A stretch of DNA of 64,000 bases, taken from the NCBI RefSeq assembly GCF_014195505.1, contig NZ_JACIBV010000001.1, positions 4,960,001 to 5,024,000 on the forward strand. Direction: 5' to 3'. The DNA is from Nonomuraea dietziae. GTDB lineage: Bacteria > Actinomycetota > Actinomycetes > Streptosporangiales > Streptosporangiaceae. Below the pieces are notes generated by a model, which had not been told where the DNA came from, made no database searches, and worked only from the letters and a program-made list of their open reading frames with translations. Shown here piece by piece: positions 52,654-61,976 of the stretch (positions within the stretch are counted from its first letter, which is position 1; the number at the start of each line of letters is the position of its first letter). The position numbers and the translations under genes were made by a program.

Positions 52654-53745
52654 CTACGAGGAACGCAGCATGCGCAACACGGCCTCGTAGTTCCTGCGCG
52701 CCTCCCTGTCCCTGTATTCAGGGGAGACGTCGTGGTAACCGTGGTGACGCTCCTGCCGTACGGGCAGCCGCTCGTCGGGCACCACCAGCGGCCCCTCCAG
52801 CGCGAGCGACAGCACCAGGTCGGCGTTGCGGTAGTAGCGCACCTTCTCGGGGAAGGCCCGCAGCGCCGCGCCTCTCCGCACCGCCATCAGGTACCCGAGC
52901 AGCGCCCGCACCCGCCCTGGCCCCGACTCGTTCCACTCCGTGTCGTTCTCTCCGGGATCCACGCCCTTCCACCCGGCCGCGACCGCCCCGTCCTTGACCG
53001 CCTTCACCAGCGGCGTCAGCGCGTCTCCCTCCAGGACCGTGGAGGTCTCCATCAGCACGTGCACGTCCGCGGTGTCCAGCTGCATCAGCTTGGTACGGGC
53101 CGCACCCCAGCCCGCCGTACCTCCCTGCCAGTGCGGCTGCTCGGCCACGTGCCACGCGGTGATCCGCTCGGGGTGACGCTCGGCCAGCTCGTGCAGCGCC
53201 TCCCCCGCGCCGTGCACGTTCCCGAGGTCGAGGGCGAGGATCGGGGCGCTGGTGTGCTCGAGGACCGACTCCAGGCACCTGCGCATGTCGTCGGCCCATC
53301 CGTCGACGATGACCCCCACGCTGGCGGTCACGCCGGAGATCTCGACCCGCTGCCGCTCCAGGTCGACACCCGCGATGTCGAGCCTGTTCGTCGCGAGGCC
53401 GGCGTCCCAGGTCCGCTGCGCGTGCAGCATGTCGTCACCGGGGTCGCCCGTCTGGCCAGGGTCGCCCGAGAAGCCGAGCTCGGCGGCGGGGTTGATCTTG
53501 TCGAGGCCGCCGCCCTTCTTCCCCTCGGGCTCCGTCATGGCCGAGACCGGAATGGAGCGCACCGACGGCCACTGGTCGAAGGGGGGTTTCACGGTCAGTT
53601 CGTAACCGTCGGCCGAGTCGCGGACCTGCCAGCCCGCCTGCTCGATCTCCTGACGGAGTGCGTCGGCGGCGGCGTAGTCGCGCACCGCCCTGGCCTTGAC
53701 TCGCCGCTCGGCGAGCTCAGTGACGTGTCTCGGGGCTTCACTCAT
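52654..53745 (-). CDS. CysS-tail domain fused to a glycosyltransferase-like domain
   Basis: 363 residues. Residues 10-50 (ERRVKARAVRDYAAADALRQ, then EIEQAGWQVRDSADGYEL) match the C-terminal tail of cysteinyl-tRNA synthetases. A linker follows, then about 200 residues with SVGVIVDGWADDMRRCLESV and HVLMETSTVLEGDALTPLVK, resembling GT2-type nucleotide-sugar binding regions. The tail domain without a synthetase is unusual. Probably cotranscribed with murB. Confidence 0.65.
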   Translation of the reverse strand: MSEAPRHVTELAERRVKARAVRDYAAADALRQEIEQAGWQVRDSADGYELTVKPPFDQWPSVRSIPVSAMTEPEGKKGGGLDKINPAAELGFSGDPGQTGDPGDDMLHAQRTWDAGLATNRLDIAGVDLERQRVEISGVTASVGVIVDGWADDMRRCLESVLEHTSAPILALDLGNVHGAGEALHELAERHPERITAWHVAEQPHWQGGTAGWGAARTKLMQLDTADVHVLMETSTVLEGDALTPLVKAVKDGAVAAGWKGVDPGENDTEWNESGPGRVRALLGYLMAVRRGAALRAFPEKVRYYRNADLVLSLALEGPLVVPDERLPVRQERHHGYHDVSPEYRDREARRNYEAVLRMLRSS

Positions 53746-53909
53746 ATCCCACGACTACCCACTCCCCCTGACGAAAGTCAGCGATCACCCGAGATGGTTT
53801 CCGTCCGCGGGGCGGGCACACCGTACCCGCCGCAGGATGGACGGCAGGCACAGCACCCCGTCCCTCACGCGGACGGAAGGCGCAGATTCCTCAGCGGCTC
53901 GAACCGGGA

Positions 53910-53930
53910 GCACGGGCACCCCGCCCGTGC
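53910..53930 (-). terminator. Hairpin terminator after the subtilase gene
   Basis: GCACGGGC-ACCCC-GCCCGTGC is a perfect 8-bp stem, 43 bp downstream of the subtilase stop. The rest of the 228-bp gap (53746-53973) shows only a short CTGAC-GAAA-GTCAG hairpin near 53769. Confidence 0.55.
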
Positions 53931-53973
53931 CGGAGCAGCGGGCGACGGACATCGAGCATGCGGACCGGCCGGT

Positions 53974-56900
53974 TCACCCCGTTCGGTAGGCGCGGATGAT
54001 CGTCTGTTCGACGGTGTTGCCGGAGACGTCGGTGGCCTTGGCCCGCAAGGACACGTGCCCCGTGGCCGGGTTGCGCAGGAACACCACCCCGCCCGCCGGC
54101 GTCCTGACCAGCTTGGGGACGCTCCAGGTCGCCCCGTCGTCGGTGGACACTTCCACGTTCAGGTCCTTCAGCCTCCCGCCCGCGCCCGTGCCGGGTGTCT
54201 GCCACACGGTGACAGGCATCGTGAACGACACGCCACCACGGGCGACGTTCCGGTTGTCCAGAGCGGGCGCGAAACTGATCACCGCGGACGGGAGCTGCAC
54301 GGTGCCGGGGGCGTGCTCGGACCTGAACGTCCATGCGGCGAAGATCCGGGTGGAGGTGAAGGGCTCGTCTCGTTCTGCCTCCGTCTCCACCCGGTAGGTC
54401 GCCGCCTCAGGCGGGACGGGGAAGGGCTGGGAGTGGACCGCTTCGCCTTCCGCCACCAGCCGTCCGTCGCGATAGAGCGCCGAGCGCTGCCGCGGCGCCT
54501 GGGAGTAACCCGGCTGACCCTGCCCGTCACCGTGGTAGTAGTTGAAGTTCACCGAGATCCGGTCGCCCGTCCTGGTGAGCGCGTCGCGCGTCGCCTCCGA
54601 GGCGCCTGCGGGGGCGAACACGCCGCGGTTCCAGTGCTCCGCATGAGTGCGGCCGCGCTGGTAGGTGGCGGCTCGGCCGAAGATGGCCTGGACCTCGTCC
54701 TCGCCCTGGACGTCCGTCTCGTGGAACCAGCGCTGCCACCGGATCCCGTCGTCCGTGTTGACGTACTCGGTCTGGACGGAGGGCAGCGCGATCCCCTTGC
54801 CGGCGTACCAGTGCGGGAAGAGGAAGTCCCGGGGTTGCGGACCGGCGGCCGTGCTGCCCGCCGTACCTGCGAGCTGCTGGGCGTAGTCCACCTTGACCGT
54901 CGCCAGCTCCTGCCGGGTCACCGCCCGTTGGAAGCCGGTGACCATCCGGCCGGCGGTGAAGTAGCCGAGGTGGTAGAGGTAGGGGCTGTTGTCCGTGCCG
55001 CCCTCGGGCGAAGGAAGGGCCCAGGTGCCGGAGACCTTGCTCATGGCATGCGGATAGGTCTGGTCGCCGCCGAGCTGCGCGCCGTAGAGCGTTTCGAACG
55101 AGGGCCTGGATATCACACTCGAGAAGGGCGATCCGTCGGCCAGTTGTCCACGGTAGCCGAGCTGGGCGTCGACCTGCTTGACCTTCGGATCCGGCGGGGT
55201 GATGGACAGGGGCAGACCGAGCCTGGCGTCCAGGTCGAGCGTCCGCGGCCCGGTCAGCGCCAGCCCGGGATGCACGAGGAGGGTTCTGGCTGCGCCCAGG
55301 AACGTCGTGCCGACGGCCCAGGTGCCCTTGGGCAGGCGTAGCGTGGTGCCGGCCTGCGAGCCCCTCAACACGATCACGTCGTCGTAGGCGCCTTCCAGTG
55401 GTCGCAGCACCGTCGTGACGCTTGTCGCCGGCCGGCCGTCGCGGTCGTTCTGGTTGAGTGTGAGGTCGTAGCTCTCCACCTCTCTGTCGACGCCGAGCGG
55501 CGTGCTGACCGTGATGCCGCCGCCGGTCGCCGTGAGGTACCCGCCGAGCGGAGCGTCCGGAAGGTCGCCGCGCGTGTCGGCGGTCACCGACACCTCGGCG
55601 CTGCCGCCGGCGGCAACCGTGACGGAGCGGGGGGTCACGGTGAAGAGCGCCGCGTCGAGGGGTCGTCCCGCACTGTCGAGGGCACGTACGGAGAGGTCGA
55701 GGGTGACCGGCGCCGAGCCCGCGTTGGTGTAGGTCAGCGTCCTGGTGATCGGCTCGTCGTCGGTGTGCGGCCAGCGCTGCTGACCGAACCCCATGCCGGG
55801 AGGGTTCGCCGTGATGAACTGGGTGGTCGCCCGCGCGACGTCCACGCGGCCGGCTCCTTGGCCGAACACGCCGATCGGCCCTGGCCTGGCGGAGGCCATC
55901 AGCGCGGCCTTGAGCTGAGCAGGAGTCCATTCGGGGTGCTGGGCGGCCACGATCGCCGCCGCTCCCGCGACGTGCGGCGCGGCCATCGACGTGCCGGACA
56001 TCGCGTGGTAGGGGCCCTGGCCCTCCTGCGCATGCGTGCTCCGCGCGGCCACGATGCCGACGCCTGGAGCGGTGATGTCGGGCTTGAGCGCGTGATCTCC
56101 GACGCGCGGCCCCTGGCTGGAGAACGCGGCGCGCTGTTCGTTCCTGTCCACCGCACCGACGGTCAGCGCGGAGTCCGCGCTTCCCGGGCTGCCGACCGAA
56201 CGCTCCGTGGCGTTGTTGCCCGCCGACACCACGAACAGGGTCCCGTGCCTGGCGGTCAGGTCCTCCAGCGCCTGCTCCACCGGGTCGACGCCGGGGCCGT
56301 CCGCTCCGCCCAGGCTGAGATTCACCACCTTCGCGCCCTGCTCGGCGACCCACTGCATGCCTGCGATCATTGCGGACTCCTCGCAGGACCACGCCATGCA
56401 CACCTTCGCGCTGAGCACCGTCGCGCCGTGCGCGACACCGCGGTTGCGCCCGCCGGACGCCTCTCCTCCGCCGACGATGGTGGAGGCCACGTGCGTGCCG
56501 TGGCCGACGACGTCGTCCTCGTCGGGGTCGGAGGTGAAGTTGCGCTGCCCCGCGATCCGCCCGACGAGGTCGGGGTGGGTGGCGTCCACGCCGGTGTCCA
56601 CCACGCCGACCTTCACTCCGGCACCGGTGAGCCCGCGCTCCCACGCGGCCGGTGCGCCGATCTGCGGCACGCTCGTTTCGAGGGTGGGCCTCATCCGGCC
56701 GTCCAACCACACCCTTTTCACACCCGCGGCCTTGAGGCCGCGCGCGGTCAGCTCTGCCCAGAACCTGGTGCGGTCCTTCCCTTCCGCGTGTACGGCGAGG
56801 GCGTCGATAGTGGGCAGCTCACGTACGACGCGTGCGCCTGCGGCGGCCGCCCGGTCGTGTACGCGACTCTTGGCCGTGGAGCCGTCATAGGAAATGATCA

Positions 56901-57312
56901 AGGGGAGGTGCCGGTGACGGTCGTAGTCGAAGTCCAGGAGGTCCGACACGTCGAACAGGCGGCTGTCGAGCAGGCCGGATGCGAGGAGCGGCGCCGCGTC
57001 GCTGGGCACCACCCGCAGCCGGTCCCCGACCTGGTCGATGGCGAAGGTGATGTTCTCGCGGCCAGGGCCTCGCTCGATGGCGTGGCCGCTGCCCTTACCC
57101 AGGCGGACCGTGTCCCCGGTGATCAGTGTGATGGCACGCGCCCGGCCCTTGGCCGCCGTCACCGCGTGCGCGGGTCCCCCGGCCGGCCCTATGGCGAACG
57201 CCGCGCCATAGGCGCTGTTGGTAGCCCCTGCCAGGTGCGGGGTGCCGTCGGCCGCTGTCAGGGCCGGTGCTGGGAGTGCCAGCAGGAGTAAGGCGCTGAT
57301 GGCGAATCTCAA
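53974..57312 (-). CDS. Secreted subtilisin-like serine protease (S8)
   Basis: 1112 residues. TTG 57312 is chosen: GAGAGG lies 7 bases upstream and the signal peptide RFAISALLLLALPAPALTA follows at once. Catalytic Asp in VGVVDTGVDATH near 250, His in GHGTHVAS near 285 and Ser in SGTSMAAPHVAG near 445. Before them lies a prodomain. The 600 residues after the catalytic domain hold beta-rich regions, no anchor. Divergent from a secreted LamG protein. Confidence 0.92.
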   Translation of the reverse strand: MRFAISALLLLALPAPALTAADGTPHLAGATNSAYGAAFAIGPAGGPAHAVTAAKGRARAITLITGDTVRLGKGSGHAIERGPGRENITFAIDQVGDRLRVVPSDAAPLLASGLLDSRLFDVSDLLDFDYDRHRHLPLIISYDGSTAKSRVHDRAAAAGARVVRELPTIDALAVHAEGKDRTRFWAELTARGLKAAGVKRVWLDGRMRPTLETSVPQIGAPAAWERGLTGAGVKVGVVDTGVDATHPDLVGRIAGQRNFTSDPDEDDVVGHGTHVASTIVGGGEASGGRNRGVAHGATVLSAKVCMAWSCEESAMIAGMQWVAEQGAKVVNLSLGGADGPGVDPVEQALEDLTARHGTLFVVSAGNNATERSVGSPGSADSALTVGAVDRNEQRAAFSSQGPRVGDHALKPDITAPGVGIVAARSTHAQEGQGPYHAMSGTSMAAPHVAGAAAIVAAQHPEWTPAQLKAALMASARPGPIGVFGQGAGRVDVARATTQFITANPPGMGFGQQRWPHTDDEPITRTLTYTNAGSAPVTLDLSVRALDSAGRPLDAALFTVTPRSVTVAAGGSAEVSVTADTRGDLPDAPLGGYLTATGGGITVSTPLGVDREVESYDLTLNQNDRDGRPATSVTTVLRPLEGAYDDVIVLRGSQAGTTLRLPKGTWAVGTTFLGAARTLLVHPGLALTGPRTLDLDARLGLPLSITPPDPKVKQVDAQLGYRGQLADGSPFSSVISRPSFETLYGAQLGGDQTYPHAMSKVSGTWALPSPEGGTDNSPYLYHLGYFTAGRMVTGFQRAVTRQELATVKVDYAQQLAGTAGSTAAGPQPRDFLFPHWYAGKGIALPSVQTEYVNTDDGIRWQRWFHETDVQGEDEVQAIFGRAATYQRGRTHAEHWNRGVFAPAGASEATRDALTRTGDRISVNFNYYHGDGQGQPGYSQAPRQRSALYRDGRLVAEGEAVHSQPFPVPPEAATYRVETEAERDEPFTSTRIFAAWTFRSEHAPGTVQLPSAVISFAPALDNRNVARGGVSFTMPVTVWQTPGTGAGGRLKDLNVEVSTDDGATWSVPKLVRTPAGGVVFLRNPATGHVSLRAKATDVSGNTVEQTIIRAYRTG

Positions 57313-57681
57313 TGGGAGACCTCTCGGTGATGGGACGGATTCAGCGTGTCCGACCTTGATCACGCACGAGTGCGGCGAAAGGTTGCTTGACGGCGATCCA
57401 GCGATTGGATCAGGCGGGACAGATCACCGCCGACCAAGCATCACGCTGCGTGTGAGTCCGTCTGCCGGGGATCGGGGAAGCACAGCCACTGCAAGCGGAC
57501 TCCCGAACAGGTCCACACCCTCGCCGAAGCCTTACCCGCCCGCTTGGCCAGCGTTCGCGTTGAGCGGAGCCTACGAGATGCTGATGGGTCAGATCCGGCA
57601 GCATCACACAGACCGCATGCTGGGCAGCTCGCGCACGGCGACATACCGCCGACATACCGCCGCCCTCTATCTTGCTCGTTC
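57313..57681. other. Intergenic region between subtilase and LamG gene, with possible integrase fragment
   Basis: This 369-bp divergent region holds promoters for two secreted proteins. The forward frame near 57508-57575 reads RTPEQVHTLAEALPARL, which resembles the region linking core-binding and catalytic domains of tyrosine recombinases. Only about 20 residues match, so it is at best a relic. The promoter-proximal direct repeats are listed separately. Confidence 0.3.
57640..57673 (+). promoter_or_regulatory. SARP-box-like direct repeats and -10 region
   Basis: GACATACCGCC occurs twice in tandem (57640-57650, 57651-57661), an 11-bp period. The second ACATACC heptamer ends 8 bp before CTATCT (57667-57672), a candidate -10. 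The GTG start is 9 bases further on, so the mRNA may be leaderless. This spacing is the known layout of SARP binding sites, and a SARP gene lies downstream. Confidence 0.55.
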
Positions 57682-59271
57682 GTGACATGGACGAGAATCG
57701 GCCTTTTCGCCGCCCTGATAGCGATATCAGCGGCCATAGCCGTCCCGGGGGCCGCCACCGCACAGCAGAGCGGGCTGAGCCCGTACGACCAGCTGGTCCT
57801 CTCGCACAAACCGGCCGCCTACTGGCGGCTGTCCCACCCGTCGGCCGGCACGGAGACCGACCGCACCGGCAACGGCCACAAGGGCACCTTCCGCGGCGTC
57901 ACGAGCTCGGTGCAGCTCCCCAACAGGGACGGCGCCGCCGTCTTCAACGGCACCTCGGGCTACTTCGAGGTCCCCAACGCCAACGCCTTCCACATCTCCA
58001 CCACCGGGAAGTTCACCGTCGAGGCGTGGATCAGGCCCCGCACGCTGGAGTTCGCCGACGACGAGCAGGACGGCTACGTCTACTTCATGGGCAAGGGGAC
58101 GAAGTCCGGCACCGGCGGCGACCGGGAGTGGGCCGGGCGCATGTACAACAAGTCCCACCCCGACCGTCCCAACCGCATCTCCGGTTATGCCTGGAACCTC
58201 GACGGCGGCTTCGGGGCCGGCGCCGCCTTCCAGCACCCGCTGACGGTCAACCAGTGGATGCATGTCGCGCTCACGTTCGACACCTCCGAGGGCACGTACG
58301 GGAAGGTGCGCATCTACAAGAACGGCTTGCCCGCCGGCTCCGACAACCTGGTCTTCCGCCCCGGCCAGGCCGACGAGGTCATCGTCAAGCCCAAGCCCGG
58401 CTCGGCTCCCGTCCGGGTGGGCACCCGGGACTTCAGGTCGTATTTCAACGGGGCGATCGGAAAGTTCGCGATCTACAATCGCGCGCTCACGGCTGCCGAA
58501 CTCCGCTCGCACTACGCGGTGATGACCGGCGCGAACACGGACTTCAACGCCGACGGGGGCGGCGACATCTTCTCGGCCGCCACCGGGACGCTGACCATCT
58601 GGAACGCCGATGGCGCCAACAGGTTCGCCACCGCCGCGCCGATCGGCCCCGGGTGGGACGCCTACAGCCGGCCGATCGCGGGCGACTTCAACCGCGACGG
58701 ACTCAGCGACCTGGCGGCGGTCAGGAAGATCGACCACACCCTCGTCATCTGGAACGGCAGGGGCGCCAACAACTTCACCTCCGCCCAGGACATCGGGCCG
58801 GGCTGGGAACCGTACGCGAGCACGCTGACCTCGCTCGGCGACATCAACCAGGACGGCCACGACGACATCGGGGCCACGCACAACGGCACGCTGTACGTCT
58901 GGAACGGCAAGGGCGACAACCAGTTCGGAGCCGCCCAGGCCCGCGGGCCGGGCTGGGACGCCTACAGCCGGCCGATCGGGGGTGATTTCAACGGCGACAG
59001 CATCGGCGACCTGGCGGCGGTCAGGAAGTCCGACCACACCCTCGTCATCTGGAACGGCAGGGGCGCCAACAACTTCACCTCCGCCCAGGACATCGGGCCG
59101 GGCTGGGAACCGTACGCGAGCACGCTGATGTCGCCCGGCGACATCAACCACAACGGCCGCTCCGAGCTCGCGGCCACCCGCGACGGCATCCTCTACATCT
59201 GGAACGGCAGGGGCGACAACCAGTTCGGAGAAGCCCTGTCCCGCGGGTCGGGCTGGGCGGGGCACTTCTGA
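57682..59271 (+). CDS. Secreted LamG-domain and FG-GAP/VCBS repeat protein
   Basis: 529 residues from GTG 57682 (no ribosome site seen). Signal peptide TWTRIGLFAALIAISAAIAV, cleaved near ATA. Residues about 50-270 form a LamG/concanavalin-like domain (GAAVFNGTSGYFEVPNA, KFTVEAWIRPR). Then come five units of about 50 residues with Ca-binding motifs (DFNADGGGD, DFNRDGLSD, DINQDGHDD, DFNGDSIGD, DINHNGRSE). Sugar or surface binding is likely; no catalytic domain seen. Confidence 0.85.
   Translation: MTWTRIGLFAALIAISAAIAVPGAATAQQSGLSPYDQLVLSHKPAAYWRLSHPSAGTETDRTGNGHKGTFRGVTSSVQLPNRDGAAVFNGTSGYFEVPNANAFHISTTGKFTVEAWIRPRTLEFADDEQDGYVYFMGKGTKSGTGGDREWAGRMYNKSHPDRPNRISGYAWNLDGGFGAGAAFQHPLTVNQWMHVALTFDTSEGTYGKVRIYKNGLPAGSDNLVFRPGQADEVIVKPKPGSAPVRVGTRDFRSYFNGAIGKFAIYNRALTAAELRSHYAVMTGANTDFNADGGGDIFSAATGTLTIWNADGANRFATAAPIGPGWDAYSRPIAGDFNRDGLSDLAAVRKIDHTLVIWNGRGANNFTSAQDIGPGWEPYASTLTSLGDINQDGHDDIGATHNGTLYVWNGKGDNQFGAAQARGPGWDAYSRPIGGDFNGDSIGDLAAVRKSDHTLVIWNGRGANNFTSAQDIGPGWEPYASTLMSPGDINHNGRSELAATRDGILYIWNGRGDNQFGEALSRGSGWAGHF
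58711..59129 (+). repeat. Near-identical 119-bp segments at 300-bp spacing within the FG-GAP region
   Basis: 58711-58829 and 59011-59129 differ at only about two or three positions and encode the same 40 residues of units 2 and 4. The 300-bp spacing equals two 50-residue units, so a pair of units was duplicated recently or is kept alike by gene conversion. Confidence 0.85.
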
Positions 59272-59280
59272 CATTCCATG

Positions 59281-59304
59281 CGGGGAGGGGAGAAGGCCTC
59301 CCCG
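59281..59304 (+). terminator. Hairpin terminator after the LamG gene
   Basis: CGGGGAGG (59281-59288) and CCTCCCCG (59297-59304) are perfect 8-bp arms around an 8-base loop, 9 bp after the stop. Confidence 0.6.
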
Positions 59305-59335
59305 TGACGTTCTCGAAACGCCTGGAGGCGAGTGG

Positions 59336-60106
59336 ATGTTCTCATTGCTGGGGCCGCTACAGGTGATGGATTCCGCGCGAGAGATCCCTATTCAGGCCGC
59401 CAAGCAGAGGGCCATCCTGGCCGTGCTTCTGCTGAGACCGAATCGGGTGGTCACCTTCGACCTTCTCAAGTCGGAGCTGTGGGCAGCCGGTCCGCCGACC
59501 ACGGCCAAGACGAGCCTGCAGACCTATGTCTACCGCCTCCGGCAGGCGATCGCCCCTCTCGTCACGCGAGGCGTCGAGCTTCAGACCCAGGGCTCCGGAT
59601 ATCTGTTGACCGTGCCGGACGGCGTCGTCGACCTCAGGACATTCGAGGATCTCACCGCCGCCGGCGCCGAAGCCTTGGCCGCGGGAGACCCCGGCGGGGC
59701 GGCCAAATGCCTGCGAGAAGCGCTCGGGATGTGGCGCGGGCCGTTGCTGGCCGATGTGGATGTCGAGCTCGTCCGCCAGGAACGCCACAGGCTGGAAGAG
59801 ATCTGCCTGAACACCTATGAGATGTGCCTGGAGGCGGAGCTGCGGCTCGGTCGCGGAATCCACGTCGTCCCGGAACTGGAGCAGTTCATCGCCGCCCACC
59901 CGTTCAGGGAGACCCTGTGGATCAGGATGATGCGGGCGCTGAATTCTGGAGGCCGCCGCATGGAAGCGCTCGCCGCGTACCGGAGGCTCTACCGGATCCT
60001 CGACGAAGAACTCGGTATTCGGCCGAATGCCGAAGTGCAGCTGCTTTACCAGGACATCCTTCACGGGCACCCTGCCAGCCCGCTCCTTTCGAGCGGCCAG
60101 CGCTAG
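59336..60106 (+). CDS. SARP family transcriptional regulator (BTAD domain)
   Basis: 256 residues, the length of small SARPs, from ATG 59336 with GGAGG 7 bases upstream. OmpR-type winged helix near 1-95 (AAKQRAILAVLLLRPNRVVT, SLQTYVYRLRQAIAP). BTAD domain near 98-245 (DLRTFEDLTAAGAEALAAGD, FRETLWIRMMRALNSGGRRM, EALAAYRRLYRILDEELGIR). SARPs activate secondary-metabolism genes by binding direct repeats near -35. It is convergent with the peptide/exporter cluster and downstream of the LamG gene. Confidence 0.92.
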   Translation: MFSLLGPLQVMDSAREIPIQAAKQRAILAVLLLRPNRVVTFDLLKSELWAAGPPTTAKTSLQTYVYRLRQAIAPLVTRGVELQTQGSGYLLTVPDGVVDLRTFEDLTAAGAEALAAGDPGGAAKCLREALGMWRGPLLADVDVELVRQERHRLEEICLNTYEMCLEAELRLGRGIHVVPELEQFIAAHPFRETLWIRMMRALNSGGRRMEALAAYRRLYRILDEELGIRPNAEVQLLYQDILHGHPASPLLSSGQR

Positions 60107-60121
60107 GGGGGAGCGCCCGCA

Positions 60122-61933
60122 TCACCGGGCCGCCGTCTGCTCCGGCTCGCGGTATCCGGTGGCCTGGAGGGTGAAGAGCCGCGCATAGTGGCCGCGGGCG
60201 GCCATGAGGGCGTCGTGCGTTCCGGATTCTCCGATGGCGCCATGCTCCAGGACGACGATGAGATCGGCGTCGCGAACGGTGTTGAGCCGGTGGGAGATGA
60301 GCAGGCTCGCAACGCCGTGGCGCCGGCGTCGGGTCCGGGCATGCAGGTCGGCCTCGGCCTCCGGGTCCAGCCCGGCGGAGGGCTCGTCGAGGATCACGAG
60401 ATCGCGATGGCCGCGGAACATCGCGCGGGCCAGGGCCGTGCGCTGCCACTGCCCGCCGCTGAGTACGACACCCGTCTCGGGGTCGTCCTTGTCCTCTTCG
60501 CCGAAGAACGTGCGCGTGAGCAGGGTGTCGTATCCGCGGGGAAGAGCGGAGAGCTTGTCGTGGATTCCGGCCTCGTGCGCGGCCGCACGGATCCGGCTCT
60601 CATCCTCGCGGGCGGGGACGAAGCCGATGGAGATGTTGTCGGCCGCGGACATGTCATAGGTCATGTAGTCCTGGAACACCCCGGTGATGCGGTGCCGTAG
60701 ATCGTCGGGATGTACGTCACGGATGTCGACGCCATCCCACGTGATGCTTCCGTGCTGCGGGTCGTAGAACCGGCACAGGAGCTTGACCAGCGTGGACTTG
60801 CCGGCGCCATTCAGGCCGACGACGGCGACCGCCGCGGCGGCGGGGATGAACAGGTTCAGGCCACGCAGGATCCACGGGTGATCCTCGCTGTAGCGGAACC
60901 ACACGTTCGTCAGCTGGATCCCGTGTTCGAGACGTGGCAGTGGCACGGGCTCGGCGGCGATGGGGAGGTCTGGTTCGGCCGAGGTCACGGCCACGTAGTG
61001 GCCGAACATGAGGAGATCCTGGTGAAGGGCGGCGATACCGGAGATCAGACCGTTGAGGGAGGCCTGGACCGCGGCCATGGCGGCGATCAGCAGGGACACG
61101 TCGCCGACGCTCAACACTCCGGAGCCTGCGGCGATGACGGCCCAGGTCAGCCCGCCGCCCGCGACCACGGCGCCCAGCAGCGTCAGCAGTCCCTCGACGG
61201 ACAGTTCCTTGATGTCCATCCGGCGGCGTGCGGCGTTGGACGTGCGGAGTTCGGTCATCATGCGGCTTCGCAGGAAACGTCCGCTATTGAACAGGCGGAT
61301 CTCCTTGGCCGCCGCCACCGTGGCGAGCAGGTCGCCGTAGAACATCTGGCGTCGTTCGGCCGGGCCGATGTCCCACATCATGGCGGCGCGGCGACGCGAC
61401 AGCCGTAACTGTGCCACCAGCGCGGGAGCGCCGGTGGCCAGCACGATCCCGGTGAGAACCGGACTGATCATCAGGAGGGACCCGACCATCCCAGCCAGTG
61501 TGATCATCGCGCTCACCACTCCGAGGGATCCGGTGACGATCTCCTGCCCCGTCGACAGGCTGTTCTGTGCCAGCCGCAGCCGGTCGTGGAAATTGGGGTC
61601 CTCAAACCGTCGCAATCCGGCGAACCGCAGCGTCGCGGAGAACAGCTGTGCGGTGGTGTGGGCGATGAACACCCTGCCCATCTCGCTGCTGAGGTACTGC
61701 AGCAGCTGCGGCAGCGCCGCCATCAGCACGCCCGCGCCAGCCAACCCCACCGCGAGGGTGCTCAGCTCGGCTCCCGATCCCTGTCCCGTCAGGGAGTCGA
61801 CCACCAGCTTGGTCAGCCACGCCACCGCGATCGGTGCGATCGCCTCGACAAGCATGATCAGGACGTAGACCGCCATCAGTCCCGGGGCCGCGCGAAGGGC
61901 GACCCCGGTGGCCGTCCTCGCCAGTCCGATCAT
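60122..61933 (-). CDS. ABC exporter (fused membrane and ATPase domains)
   Basis: 603 residues. Six membrane helices within residues 1-320, then an ABC domain with Walker A GLNGAGKST near 381, signature LSGGQWQRTA near 492, Walker B LVILDEPSAGLD and H-loop LISHRLN. No C39 peptidase domain is fused. In this cluster a separate S26 signal peptidase could do the cleavage, so the exporter may export the peptide precursor or another product. Last gene of the reverse-strand cluster. Confidence 0.9.
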   Translation of the reverse strand: MIGLARTATGVALRAAPGLMAVYVLIMLVEAIAPIAVAWLTKLVVDSLTGQGSGAELSTLAVGLAGAGVLMAALPQLLQYLSSEMGRVFIAHTTAQLFSATLRFAGLRRFEDPNFHDRLRLAQNSLSTGQEIVTGSLGVVSAMITLAGMVGSLLMISPVLTGIVLATGAPALVAQLRLSRRRAAMMWDIGPAERRQMFYGDLLATVAAAKEIRLFNSGRFLRSRMMTELRTSNAARRRMDIKELSVEGLLTLLGAVVAGGGLTWAVIAAGSGVLSVGDVSLLIAAMAAVQASLNGLISGIAALHQDLLMFGHYVAVTSAEPDLPIAAEPVPLPRLEHGIQLTNVWFRYSEDHPWILRGLNLFIPAAAAVAVVGLNGAGKSTLVKLLCRFYDPQHGSITWDGVDIRDVHPDDLRHRITGVFQDYMTYDMSAADNISIGFVPAREDESRIRAAAHEAGIHDKLSALPRGYDTLLTRTFFGEEDKDDPETGVVLSGGQWQRTALARAMFRGHRDLVILDEPSAGLDPEAEADLHARTRRRRHGVASLLISHRLNTVRDADLIVVLEHGAIGESGTHDALMAARGHYARLFTLQATGYREPEQTAAR

Positions 61934-61976
61934 GCGCTGACCGTAGCGGGCGACGTGGCCGAGGTCATGTTGGGCA

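Noticed and set aside
52732..55341. 869-codon forward frame
   Set aside because: Runs antisense across two genes and the gap between them, with no motif or ribosome site.
54527..56710. 727-codon frame inside the subtilase gene
   Set aside because: Off-frame shadow; the catalytic triad is in the other frame.
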